Shown here piece by piece: positions 26,873-36,746 of a stretch of DNA of 58,680 nt. The notes below the pieces were generated by a model that worked only from the letters and a program-made list of their open reading frames with translations, was not told the origin of the DNA and did not search any database. The position numbers and the translations under genes were made by a program. The stretch's first letter is position 1, and each line of letters opens with the position of its first letter. Where the stretch lies: positions 1 through 58,680 of the forward strand of contig JAGGVC010000034.1 in assembly GCA_021158185.1 (NCBI GenBank), given 5' to 3'. The DNA comes from a bacterium. GTDB lineage: Bacteria > 4484-113 > JAGGVC01.

Positions 26873-29692
26873 TCAGAAATCGACCATTTCATATTCCAGG
26901 ATGAATTCGGCCACGAAATGTACTGTACCGTCTTCACCCGATATCCTTTTGCCTTCGACAAGTACGTAATCCTGCGGCTGAATTCCTGATTCAGACACGA
27001 TCTGTGTTCTGTTGGTTATTTCGAATCTGTACTCCGGAACGCCCGCCATATCACCGCCATCATACTGAGGTGCGATGAGGATGTAGTCGTTTTCAACATA
27101 CTGCATCACAAGTCCTTCAACCGTGATGAACTCATCGGGGGGCGGTGGAGGCACAACCTGATGAACGAACATAACAGCTGCGATCAGATGACCGTCTTCA
27201 TCGAGTAACGGCAAGCCGTCGCTGCCGATCCGGAATATCGCCTCAGCATCGAGCAGACAATCAATTACCGCCATCTCCATCAAGCTGCCGATACCGATCA
27301 GGTCGGTCATCGGATCCACGCGCACGGTTACATAATCCACACCTGGCGGCATGCCCGGATCGCTGGGATCTCCGTTGCCGGGGCCGTTCGGGTCGTCAGG
27401 ATCCGTCCATCCGCCTTCCGGCCCGCCTATTCCGTAGCGATACGGTTCAATCTTTACAATACCGTTGTTCTGCTCCAAGTCCTCATAGACGATGACATCG
27501 CGCACCTGCCCGTAAACAGATGCGGGGGGAGGTGGCGGTGGAGGAGGTGGAGGAGCAACAAATACCATCAGAAGATCTGCAATCGGAAATCCGTGATCAT
27601 CGAGAATCACATTGCCGTTCTCTCCAACCTTGAATACAGCGTGCGCCTCAGCACCTATATCGATGTCATAGAGGCTTGCCACACCTTCGAGAACCGTCTC
27701 CGGTACTACACGAACAGGCCTTGGTTCAGCATCATCGGGTGGATTGGTAGGATCGTTGGGCTCCCCAGGCTGCGGCGAATTTGGCTGAATAACTACAACG
27801 CCGTTATTGCCCTGCGAACCGCCCGGATTGTCGCCGAAGATTTCAACGTTCCTGACGATTCCGAAAATACCGGGCGGAGGAGGAATTGGACGCATCACGT
27901 TAAAAACTGCTGCAACCGGATTACCCTCATCATCGCGGACAAGTGTTCCATCGGGCGAAATCATCATTTCGCTCCAGATGTTGTCGCGAATTACGATTTC
28001 ATCGTAGCTGTCAACTCCGCCAAGCCTTGTAACGGGAACAATCTTGATCCATGTGAATATAGGCTCAGGTCTGTCGGGGTCGTCCGGCCAATCCGGAGGG
28101 ATATCGCCTGGATAGTCGTTTCCAGGATAATCCTCGCCATCGCCATCGCCGAAGAATCCGTCACCGCGATCCGATCCGTCATCGCACATCGGCCACCTAT
28201 CGCCGGGATCCTCCGGACCTCCATATGGCGGACGATCGTTGAAGCCTGGTCCGTCCAAAATATCATCCCAGAAACCGAGCACGCCTACGAGATGATTCGC
28301 CGGACGCAAGTCAACAACTTCCCCGTGGAAAGTGAATCCGAATGGCGGTGGAGGTGGCGGTGGTGGAGGTGGCGATGGAACTGCGATGAGCAGTTTGGCA
28401 ACTAGCCGTTCCGTTGTAGCGTCGCCGAGCCTGCCGAAAAGCGATGCCCGCATTCCTTCGTGGAGCTCTCCGAGATGCTCGATGCCTGCAAGAATGGTCT
28501 CCTGATTAACGCTTACCCAAAATTCACCGAACTTGAAATCAGGCATTTCGTTATCAGAAGTAACGGTGATCAGAACGCCTTTTATCAACAGGTCGGCACC
28601 GAAGGGAGGCCAAATTTCACGCGGATCAAGCTCTATTTTTTTGATAACGCCGTCAAGCGCAAAGAAACCGCTTCCTTCGGGCGGGGGGACAAGTCTCTGC
28701 ACAAACTGCGCCTGAAGAACGTTGTCTGTCAGACGCTTGCCTGCGGCGAGAAGCTTCATTCCAAGTTCGATATCTGCAAATGAATCGATGCCCTTATAGC
28801 GAGTGTCATCCAAAACATGAACGGGAAAAACTCCATGTTCTTCAAAAACGAGTCCGAAGATATAGATCATCCGAACTCCTTCGGCAAGATAGCTGTGGCG
28901 CTCGCTGTCAATCTCGATAACCTTGCCCTTCACTTCAATGCGGTTATTGAAATTATCCCCGTCGGGCGGACGTTCGTATCCATCAGGCAAAGGTGGCTCA
29001 CTACTACCTTCCAATCTCATATCGTTCTGCCAGCCGTCCCCGAAACCGTCGGTTCCTTCGAAGAATCCTTCGCCATCATCGAGCCAGCCGAAGTGATCGC
29101 CGGATTCACCGAACGGCATGTCAAGACCGTTTTCGCCGAAAACGCCGCTCTTGAAATTCCCGCCCTCAAAACCGCCTTGCAGCCTCAAGCCGTCGGGTAT
29201 ACCATCGTCATTTCCGTCATAGCCGGAAAGGTTGAGATGCATTGACCCCGCTCCCGACCCTTCGAGCTCGAATGGAAGCTCGGCATAGAGACGGTTTTGA
29301 GCGCTCTCCGTCGTTCGAAGTTCCACCTTGATTCTAAGGTTGGCGTTCTTCGAAACTTCTTCTGCGTTCACTTCAAACCAGCCGGTGTCGTTCGTTTCGG
29401 ACGCGGAAATAATGTTGTTGTCGGAAAGAAGCGCAACGCCTGCATTAGCAATCGGGGCAGCACTGCTCGACCGGGAGATTTCGCTTTCTCCCTGTACAAG
29501 GCCCGTATAAGTCAAAATACCACTGATCGCGATATCCTGATCCGAATCAGCGGGCGGCGGAGTTGTTCCGCCTGGGTTTGGATTCGGGATGATAGTGGAT
29601 GATCCTCCACCTCCACATGATACAGCGAACAATGCCGTCACGAAGATGATCAGCATCACTAAAAATAATTTTCTCACGTCAATACCTCCCAA
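26873..29692 (-). CDS. Large modular lipoprotein with tandem beta-type (DUF5666-like) modules and polyproline linkers
   Basis: Lipobox 'LFAVSCGGGGSS'; repeated modules ending in PPPPPPPPPP linkers. Confidence 0.6.
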   Translation of the reverse strand: MGGIDVRKLFLVMLIIFVTALFAVSCGGGGSSTIIPNPNPGGTTPPPADSDQDIAISGILTYTGLVQGESEISRSSSAAPIANAGVALLSDNNIISASETNDTGWFEVNAEEVSKNANLRIKVELRTTESAQNRLYAELPFELEGSGAGSMHLNLSGYDGNDDGIPDGLRLQGGFEGGNFKSGVFGENGLDMPFGESGDHFGWLDDGEGFFEGTDGFGDGWQNDMRLEGSSEPPLPDGYERPPDGDNFNNRIEVKGKVIEIDSERHSYLAEGVRMIYIFGLVFEEHGVFPVHVLDDTRYKGIDSFADIELGMKLLAAGKRLTDNVLQAQFVQRLVPPPEGSGFFALDGVIKKIELDPREIWPPFGADLLIKGVLITVTSDNEMPDFKFGEFWVSVNQETILAGIEHLGELHEGMRASLFGRLGDATTERLVAKLLIAVPSPPPPPPPPPPFGFTFHGEVVDLRPANHLVGVLGFWDDILDGPGFNDRPPYGGPEDPGDRWPMCDDGSDRGDGFFGDGDGEDYPGNDYPGDIPPDWPDDPDRPEPIFTWIKIVPVTRLGGVDSYDEIVIRDNIWSEMMISPDGTLVRDDEGNPVAAVFNVMRPIPPPPGIFGIVRNVEIFGDNPGGSQGNNGVVVIQPNSPQPGEPNDPTNPPDDAEPRPVRVVPETVLEGVASLYDIDIGAEAHAVFKVGENGNVILDDHGFPIADLLMVFVAPPPPPPPPPPASVYGQVRDVIVYEDLEQNNGIVKIEPYRYGIGGPEGGWTDPDDPNGPGNGDPSDPGMPPGVDYVTVRVDPMTDLIGIGSLMEMAVIDCLLDAEAIFRIGSDGLPLLDEDGHLIAAVMFVHQVVPPPPPDEFITVEGLVMQYVENDYILIAPQYDGGDMAGVPEYRFEITNRTQIVSESGIQPQDYVLVEGKRISGEDGTVHFVAEFILEYEMVDF

Positions 29693-29762
29693 AAGGGTTG
29701 TGTCAGGTGAATTATTCCCTTTTCAGCTCAATTTGTCTACTCCCGATTGCCTACTTTTTTAA

Positions 29763-29864
29763 GGGTACCAATTTTTGCCTGCAAATAGATGCTCAAATTC
29801 AGCTGCAAACTCAAGTGCATATTCCATACGATCAGGCCAATTTGCACCTGAAAAATTGGTACCC
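29763..29864. promoter_or_regulatory. Long inverted repeat GGGTACCAATTTTT ... AAAAATTGGTACCC with nested TGCAAAT/ATTTGCA
   Basis: 14-bp perfect arms at 29763-29776 and 29851-29864; lies between the divergent lipoprotein and MocR genes. Confidence 0.6.
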
Positions 29865-29927
29865 CAAAGATTCGTACGTATTGGTAGTTTGCAGCATGCG
29901 TCCAAAGAGGTACTATATTAGCGGCAC

Positions 29928-31460
29928 ATGTTTATTAAGATTGACAAATCCAGCAGGATACCCGTCTACCGGCAGATAATGAATGCAATCATCGAATTGA
30001 TTGATTCAGGGGTGCTTGCCGCGGGTGAAAGGCTGCCTTCCAGCAGAGAACTTGCCCACTCGCTCGGCGTTACGCGGAAGACAGTCATTACAGCTTACCA
30101 GGAGCTTGTTGCAATCCAGTACCTCGATTCAACAATCGGCAGCGGTACTTTTGTAAGTCACCTTAAAGGCAGCAAACGAAAACCGACCGAGCCTCCTGAA
30201 ACCTATCCAGAGCCCGCATTTGAGGCATCGGAAATGCCGGAAGCTCTTAAGAACATGTCCTGGCAGAAATATATGCTCGCAGGCGATTTTTTCGCCATGC
30301 CCAGGCGAAATGTGAAATCCTGGTCGGGAAGCGAGAAATTCATCAGCTTCGCCAAGGCACTTCCCGATCCGACCCAGTTTCCATTCGATCGAATCAAGAA
30401 AATCGCATCACGTATGCTGTGGGATCCTAAAGCATACTTCTTCAACTACGGACACCCGCAAGGTTATCAGCCCCTCGTCGAATGGGTGAGTCAGTGTCTT
30501 GCCGCCGAGCAAATCGATATGCGCGAAGGGCATAATGATGTGATTCTTGCGGGCGGTTTCCAGCTCGCTCTGAACCTGCTTCTTTCCTTCCTTACGCGCG
30601 AGGGCAAATCAGTTGCAGTTGAAAATCCGACCTACACATCGGTCCTCAACTCACTGATTGCGCGCGGCATCAAGCACGTAGGTATTCCGATGGAACCAGA
30701 TGGAATGAATCTCAGGATTCTCAGGGAAAAGCTCAAGAGCAAGAAAATCGGGCTTATTATCGTCGTCCCAACGCTGCATAATCCGACGGGAACGATTATG
30801 TCCCTCGAAAAGCGGCGCGAACTTTTGCGGCTTGCTGCTGAGTATCAGGTTCCGATAATCGAGGATGTCTACCTGATGTTCCTTGGATACGAGGGCAAAG
30901 CGCTGCCAAGCCTCAAGGCACTCGATTTAGGCGGATATGTTTTCCAGGTCGGCAGTTTCAGCAAAGTATTTCTCCCCGGACTTAGAATAGGCTGGATAAC
31001 CGCACCGAGCGAGGTTGCGCTGCCGCTCGTCAAGCTCAAGCGTGCAACGGATCAGGGTGACAGCTTTTTCCTGCAAACACTCCTTTACGAGTTCATAATT
31101 AAAGGTTATTTTGATATGCATACTCGTAAAGCACGACGGGTATACGACGGCAGACGCGAAATCATGATGGATGAATTGAAACGTCATATGCCGGATGGTG
31201 TTTCCTGGATCGAGCCGAGGGGAGGATTATCAACTTGGCTTTCGCTGCCCAAGGGGTATAATAGCCGCGAGCTTTATGAAGTTGCTCTTGAAAAGGGCAT
31301 GGAGATCGCCCCAGGCAACTTCTTTTATGTAGGCAAAAAGGATGCAAGATCATTCAGACTTGCGTTCTCTATGCTTAGTCAGCAGGATGTACGCGAGGGT
31401 GTTAGAAGGCTAGGGAGGATTGTGAAGGACTTTCTGCGAACAGGAAAGGCCAAGCGATAA
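29928..31460 (+). CDS. MocR/PdxR-type transcriptional regulator (GntR HTH fused to PLP aminotransferase fold)
   Basis: 'RIPVYRQIMNAIIELIDSGVLAAGERLPSSRELAHSLGVTRKTVITAYQELVA' GntR HTH; 'GSFSKVFLPGLRIGW' PLP lysine region. Confidence 0.92.
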   Translation: MFIKIDKSSRIPVYRQIMNAIIELIDSGVLAAGERLPSSRELAHSLGVTRKTVITAYQELVAIQYLDSTIGSGTFVSHLKGSKRKPTEPPETYPEPAFEASEMPEALKNMSWQKYMLAGDFFAMPRRNVKSWSGSEKFISFAKALPDPTQFPFDRIKKIASRMLWDPKAYFFNYGHPQGYQPLVEWVSQCLAAEQIDMREGHNDVILAGGFQLALNLLLSFLTREGKSVAVENPTYTSVLNSLIARGIKHVGIPMEPDGMNLRILREKLKSKKIGLIIVVPTLHNPTGTIMSLEKRRELLRLAAEYQVPIIEDVYLMFLGYEGKALPSLKALDLGGYVFQVGSFSKVFLPGLRIGWITAPSEVALPLVKLKRATDQGDSFFLQTLLYEFIIKGYFDMHTRKARRVYDGRREIMMDELKRHMPDGVSWIEPRGGLSTWLSLPKGYNSRELYEVALEKGMEIAPGNFFYVGKKDARSFRLAFSMLSQQDVREGVRRLGRIVKDFLRTGKAKR

Positions 31461-31470
31461 GGAACCAGGT

Positions 31471-32652
31471 ATGATTAGGCACTGCGGGATTTTCTTTTTT
31501 GCGATATTGGTCTTGTTTTCGCTGATCCTCGTTTCAGCCTGCGGTTCTGGCGGTCAGCGAAAATTTTCGCCTGTTCCCTATTCACCACCCGGCAACGGAG
31601 GTGAATCCGGCTCAGGTGCAACGGGTACAGACCAACCGGCACCTCCTCCTCCATCGCAACACACCGACGAACCTGGGAACATCGAGACTTTCCTTTTGGA
31701 TATCGTTGATCCTTCTTTGCCTGCCTGGGACGATCCACAGAGATCCGCTCTCGCAGGAAATATTGTTATCCTTGGACTGCAACTGGAAATTCCTGACGAG
31801 AACTACTTCCCGACAGACCCTGAACAACAACCCTCGGGGCTGATCCTCACACGCATCATTGACGATGAAGACAACATCGGGAGCACACAATATCCCGATG
31901 ATCTGGGTGATTTCTTCCATGCTGATCTGGAACCCGGCTACGGGATGACGTTCAACCTCGTGGCCCAAGTCGAGGATGATCTGAACGGCGACGGTCTTGG
32001 GCATGACATTATAGACCTGCGTATACCTGTCAACCTTGCAGCAGGAAAGGTAACCGAGCTTTTCATTACGCTGTCACCGGTTGAGCCTGAGCGGTACCTG
32101 TTCGAAAGCGGCGCTGACCAGCCTTTCGGCATCATTCTCGAACTTGCATACAACTACAACGGTCCCGAAGGAACACGCACGAAGCACCAGGCAATTAATT
32201 TTGCCACTGGTAAAACCGTCCTCGACATGAACGGGGACAGGTTTTATGAGCCGCTTGATTTCGGCGGTGATGATTCAAACTCCGACGGAATTTACGATAA
32301 CGCACCACCACTCATTCCACCCGGCGGAATCGATGCTGATTTCGTTACGCTGGAAGGATTCGTAATCGAGTACGCTCCCGGACTCATCACAATTAAACCT
32401 GAGTTCGAATATTCCGAGCCAAAGCACATTTTCTTCGATCCGCGCACTGCAATTATGTCACCGCTCGGATTCGAACTTCATCCAGGTGAGATAAGGCCCG
32501 GCCATTTCGTACTCGTCCAGGGATTCATCGCTCCCGGCGACAAGCTCGTTGCAATTACAATAATCGTATTCCCGCCGCCCAACGAACAACCGCCGTGGTA
32601 TTTTGAACCTCCTGGGCCTGGAATCGGCGAACCTGATGATATGTTTCCATAA
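31471..32652 (+). CDS. Lipoprotein with C-terminal module similar to the 939-aa lipoprotein
   Basis: Lipobox 'LILVSACGSGG'; C-terminal 'FVTLEGFVIEYAPGLITIKPEFEYS...PGHFVLVQGFI' resembles 'FITVEGLVMQYVENDYILIAPQYDGG...PQDYVLVEGKRI'. Confidence 0.55.
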   Translation: MIRHCGIFFFAILVLFSLILVSACGSGGQRKFSPVPYSPPGNGGESGSGATGTDQPAPPPPSQHTDEPGNIETFLLDIVDPSLPAWDDPQRSALAGNIVILGLQLEIPDENYFPTDPEQQPSGLILTRIIDDEDNIGSTQYPDDLGDFFHADLEPGYGMTFNLVAQVEDDLNGDGLGHDIIDLRIPVNLAAGKVTELFITLSPVEPERYLFESGADQPFGIILELAYNYNGPEGTRTKHQAINFATGKTVLDMNGDRFYEPLDFGGDDSNSDGIYDNAPPLIPPGGIDADFVTLEGFVIEYAPGLITIKPEFEYSEPKHIFFDPRTAIMSPLGFELHPGEIRPGHFVLVQGFIAPGDKLVAITIIVFPPPNEQPPWYFEPPGPGIGEPDDMFP

Positions 32653-32774
32653 CGCCTTCAAACGAAGCTGCCACGCTTGAAAATTGATACTTCAGCTTGC
32701 GCTTGTTCACCCATCCTGCTTAATAATCATCGACGCGCACGTATTATCTGCTAATATCCTTTACGGTAAACACG

Positions 32775-33824
32775 GTGACTAGGCCGAAACCCGGAGTTCG
32801 AATGATGGTCAGCTCGATAAGCCAGGACATTACTGAAATTGTTGATGCTTTTTCAGCAGATTTTAAGCGCGTACGTGACGCTATTCACCGCGCGATAGTC
32901 GGAATGGACGACGTTGTGGACGGAACGCTGATTACGCTCTTTGCGGCTGGCAACGTCCTGCTTGAAGGCGTACCGGGGCTTGGCAAGACCATGCTCGTAC
33001 GAACCCTTAGCAAGGTTGTTTCCTGCGATTTCTCGCGCATTCAGTTCACTCCCGATCTTATGCCGTCCGATATCACGGGTACGAACATCATTGAGGAAAC
33101 AACAGAAGGTAAGCGGTACAGGTTTATGGCTGGGCCTGTTTTTTCCAACATCGTACTTGCCGACGAAATCAACAGGGCGACTCCCAAAACGCAGAGCGCT
33201 ATGCTAGAGGCTATGCAGGAACAGAGCGTAACCGTGATGGGCAATATCAGGAAGCTCGATCCACCCTTCGTCGTACTCGCCACCGAGAATCCCATTGAAA
33301 TGGAAGGTACTTATCCTCTGCCTGAAGCCCAGCTCGACAGGTTCTTCATGAAGCTCCTGATTCATTTTCCGAGCGAGGATGAGCTCTGCAAGATTATGGA
33401 AAGAACAACGGGCGAACTTGCTGCAACACTTTCCCCCGTTATCGACCGTGCCAGAATTATCGAAATGCAGAATCTTGTTCGCCGTGTCCCCATCGCCGAG
33501 CACGTTTCAAGATTCGCGGTACGAACAGTTCTTTCCTGCCACCCCGAAAACGATCTTGCGACACCGCTCGTCAGAAAATACGTTCGGTACGGACCAAGCC
33601 CGCGAGGCGTACAGGCGTTGATTCTCGGAGGCAAGATCAGAGCGCTCATCGCGGGTCGTTACAACGTTTCAGCGGATGATATTCGAGACTGCGCATACGG
33701 TGCTCTCCGTCACAGGCTCATCCTGAACTTCGAGGCAGAAGCCGAAGGCGTCGATCCCGATGCTATTGTTGAAGAAGTGCTTTCGAAAGTCGAAATGCCG
33801 CTCACCGAGCCCAGAACAGGTTAA
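32775..33824 (+). CDS. MoxR-family AAA+ ATPase
   Basis: 'VLLEGVPGLGKTMLVRTLSK...SRIQFTPDLMPSDITGTNI...LADEINRATPKTQSAMLEAMQE'. Confidence 0.95.
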   Translation: MTRPKPGVRMMVSSISQDITEIVDAFSADFKRVRDAIHRAIVGMDDVVDGTLITLFAAGNVLLEGVPGLGKTMLVRTLSKVVSCDFSRIQFTPDLMPSDITGTNIIEETTEGKRYRFMAGPVFSNIVLADEINRATPKTQSAMLEAMQEQSVTVMGNIRKLDPPFVVLATENPIEMEGTYPLPEAQLDRFFMKLLIHFPSEDELCKIMERTTGELAATLSPVIDRARIIEMQNLVRRVPIAEHVSRFAVRTVLSCHPENDLATPLVRKYVRYGPSPRGVQALILGGKIRALIAGRYNVSADDIRDCAYGALRHRLILNFEAEAEGVDPDAIVEEVLSKVEMPLTEPRTG

Positions 33825-33894
33825 AACCCTCAGGATTTGCCGCTGCAATCATTCCGCTGGCAATTCAGCCACGTCTGTTATACAATTCGCGCCT

Positions 33895-35223
33895 ATGCTT
33901 GAAAATATGCCCTTCGATGTTGTTGAGGATGAGATACTCGCTCGTGTCGAACCACTTGAAGGCGAGCTGATGCCGCTCAAATGGTGCTATTTTCGCTATC
34001 TCTCGGAAGACCTGCACAGCAGCGGCGCACTTCCGCCGTTTTCGCTTGTCAAAGTTGACGGATATGCAGTCTCGCTCAAGGATATTGAGAATGCGAGCAC
34101 GGAAAGACCGATAGCTCTTGATATTCTCGAAACCGTCTCTTCGGGTCAGCATCAGTCCAAGAAGCTTTTGAAGGGCTATTGCACATTCGTTGAAAGCGGA
34201 GCTCAGCTTCCCAGAGGCGCAGATGCGGTCGTCGAAGTATCACGTATCCGTAAGAATGGCAATAAAGCTATATTTGATTCTCCCGTGCGGAGCGGAGAGG
34301 GGATAATCAAAAAGGGATCGGTGATTAAACCTAACGACCTTGTAATGCGCACGGGAGATTATTTAACTCCTGCAAGAGTCGGTGTCCTTTCAGCCATTGG
34401 ACACACAGAAGTGAAAGTTGTCAGGCCTCCCGTAATCGGAATTATAAGTACAGGCAATGAACTCGTATCGAGCGATACCGACAAGCTGAAGACCGGCCAG
34501 ATCCGTGACGCGAACACACACATTCTCTCCGCCAAGCTCACGGAAATGCGGCTACCGCACATGAGCCTGGGCGTTGTGCCCGACAGCCGGAATGCGCTGG
34601 TTGACGTAATCAGCCGCGTCATTCACCAAGTGGACGCCCTGATTATCACTGGCGGCAAAGTGAAAGGGAAAAAGAAGTTTCTGGAGGAAACCGTCGAATC
34701 ATCCGGCGAGCTGGTGGTGAACGGCGTGAGAATGAACCCCGGCGGAAGTTTCAGCTTCGGCTTTTTCAAACATAAGTACATCTTCGCATTGCCCGGTACA
34801 CCTTCCGATGCACTACTAGTTTTTGATATTTTAATTGAGCCTGTCATTCAAAAAATGATGGGCGCCCGGTATTTCAGGCAGCCGGTACGAACGGGCATCC
34901 TTGCCGGCTCCATCAGCCTCGATTGCGACAGAGATTCATTTTTGTGGGCGAGGTTCGAAATGAGCGACACGGAGAAATTCCACGTAACACCGCTCTCTGA
35001 GTCATTTGATGTGAACCTTGCACAAGCGATACGAGGATCGTGCGTCATCAGACTGGCACCAGGCGTTCACCGCATGTCAACTGGTGATGCGGTCAGCTTC
35101 ATCGCAACCAGTCCGGACAGATTGTTTACACCCCCGATGTACGCCCCAGGTCTCAATGATGTAAACGCTTCCCGCACGGTTTCCAGCGAATCATCTACGA
35201 ATATGGCGGACACCAACGAGTAA
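33895..35223 (+). CDS. moeA: Molybdopterin molybdenumtransferase
   Basis: 'GAQLPRGADAVVEV', 'VGIISTGNELVSSD', 'ALPGTPSDALLVF'. Start taken at ATG 33895 (MLENMPFDVVEDE). Confidence 0.85.
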   Translation: MLENMPFDVVEDEILARVEPLEGELMPLKWCYFRYLSEDLHSSGALPPFSLVKVDGYAVSLKDIENASTERPIALDILETVSSGQHQSKKLLKGYCTFVESGAQLPRGADAVVEVSRIRKNGNKAIFDSPVRSGEGIIKKGSVIKPNDLVMRTGDYLTPARVGVLSAIGHTEVKVVRPPVIGIISTGNELVSSDTDKLKTGQIRDANTHILSAKLTEMRLPHMSLGVVPDSRNALVDVISRVIHQVDALIITGGKVKGKKKFLEETVESSGELVVNGVRMNPGGSFSFGFFKHKYIFALPGTPSDALLVFDILIEPVIQKMMGARYFRQPVRTGILAGSISLDCDRDSFLWARFEMSDTEKFHVTPLSESFDVNLAQAIRGSCVIRLAPGVHRMSTGDAVSFIATSPDRLFTPPMYAPGLNDVNASRTVSSESSTNMADTNE

Positions 35224-35264
35224 GCCGCTTCCGGGTTGCATGCATAACTTGCCTGTGAAAACAC

Positions 35265-36746
35265 TTACCCCTGCCGGCCATCTTCCGGATACCATCGCGG
35301 AATGAAATTCCTCGCCGCTGCTGTTTCGTCCGGATTAACTACCTGAAGCAGATTCGCATCGGGTTTCTTGAATTTCTCCGGATCGGATTTTATGGCTTCG
35401 GCGAGTCCTTTCATAACCTCAATGAAATGATCGAGTGTCTCCTTGCTTTCGGTATCTGTAGGCTCAATCATCAGTGCCTCGTGAACGATGAGCGGGAAAT
35501 ATGTCGTGGGTGCGTGGATCCCTTTTTCGAGAAGCTTCTTATCAACGTCTTTCGCAGTTACTCCATACTCGCGCTTGAAGTGCTCTGCGCTTGCAACAAA
35601 CTCATGCATGCAGCGCGCGTAATATGGAATTTCAAACGCGTCCTTTATTCCTTCTTGGATATAGTTGGCGTTGATCACAGCGTTTTCAGCCACGCGCCTT
35701 AAGCCACGCGCGCCGATATGAACGAAATAAGCGTACGTGCGAACGAGCACGAGAAAGTTCCCCCACCATGCCTTCATCCTGCCAATCGAATGCTCAGGCC
35801 AGACTACTTCCGGCTTCCCGTTCTTCACACAGAAAACCGCGCCAGGAAGAAATGGTGCGAGCTTCTCTTTGACACCGATCGGCCCGGCTCCCGGCCCGCC
35901 GCCTCCATGCGGAGTAGAAAAAGTCTTATGTGTATTCAGATGCAGAAGATCGAAGCCCATATCGCCCGGCCTGACGATTCCAAGAAGTGCGTTCAGATTC
36001 GCGCCGTCGTAGTAAAGCAGTGCACCGATTTTGTGGAGCATATCTGCGATTTCACAGATGTGTGACTCATAAAGCCCCAGCGTATTCGGGTTCGTGAGCA
36101 TAATACCTGCGATCTTTTCGGCACCGTACTTGTTAATCACAGCCTCAATCGCCGATGGGTCGGTCAGCCCTTCATCCGTGCTTTTGACCTCGACAACATT
36201 GAATCCCGCAACTGCTGCGCTTGCCGGATTGGTTCCGTGCGCACTGTCGGGAACTATCATGATCTCCCGTTCGGATTCGCCGATGTGGTCGAAGTACTTC
36301 CTGAATGTCAACATTCCAGCAAACTCGCCTTGCGCACCTGCAGCAGGCTGCAATGCAAATGATTCCATCCCGGTTGTTTCACACATCCACTCCGATGTTT
36401 CAGCAAGAAGCTCAACTATGCCATCCGCAGTGATGAGCGGCTGCGATGGATGAACTCCCGCGAATCCATCGAATCCCGCCGCCTTGTCGCAAAGGCGGGG
36501 GTTGTATTTCATAGTGCAGCTTCCTAGCGGATAGAAGCCCGTATCCACACCGAAGGTTCGAAGAGAAAGCCTCGTGTAGTGGCGGACAACATCGAGGTGC
36601 GAAACTTCGGGAATGAAAGGAGCGGATTCGGGAGCAAGCCCCTCCGGAGCGGTGAATTCCCAATTGAAATTCCGTTTGGGATACCTGACACCGCGGCGGC
36701 CCTGTACACTTTTGTCGAAAATCAATGCGTCCTTGGCGTATGTCAT
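35265..36746 (-). CDS. gcvPB: Glycine dehydrogenase (decarboxylating) subunit 2
   Basis: 'LGSCTMKYNPRL', 'DSAHGTNPASAAVAGF', 'NLNALLGIVRPGDMGFDLLHLNTHKTFSTPHGGGGPGAGP'. Confidence 0.95.
   Translation of the reverse strand: MTYAKDALIFDKSVQGRRGVRYPKRNFNWEFTAPEGLAPESAPFIPEVSHLDVVRHYTRLSLRTFGVDTGFYPLGSCTMKYNPRLCDKAAGFDGFAGVHPSQPLITADGIVELLAETSEWMCETTGMESFALQPAAGAQGEFAGMLTFRKYFDHIGESEREIMIVPDSAHGTNPASAAVAGFNVVEVKSTDEGLTDPSAIEAVINKYGAEKIAGIMLTNPNTLGLYESHICEIADMLHKIGALLYYDGANLNALLGIVRPGDMGFDLLHLNTHKTFSTPHGGGGPGAGPIGVKEKLAPFLPGAVFCVKNGKPEVVWPEHSIGRMKAWWGNFLVLVRTYAYFVHIGARGLRRVAENAVINANYIQEGIKDAFEIPYYARCMHEFVASAEHFKREYGVTAKDVDKKLLEKGIHAPTTYFPLIVHEALMIEPTDTESKETLDHFIEVMKGLAEAIKSDPEKFKKPDANLLQVVNPDETAAARNFIPRWYPEDGRQG

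Noticed and set aside
27593-28405. 270-aa plus-strand ORF opposite the modular lipoprotein
   Set aside because: Shadow of a biased-composition gene; no domain signature.
31471-32652. Frameshift linking MocR and the downstream lipoprotein
   Set aside because: The lipoprotein has its own start, signal peptide and lipobox; a short intergenic gap is enough explanation.
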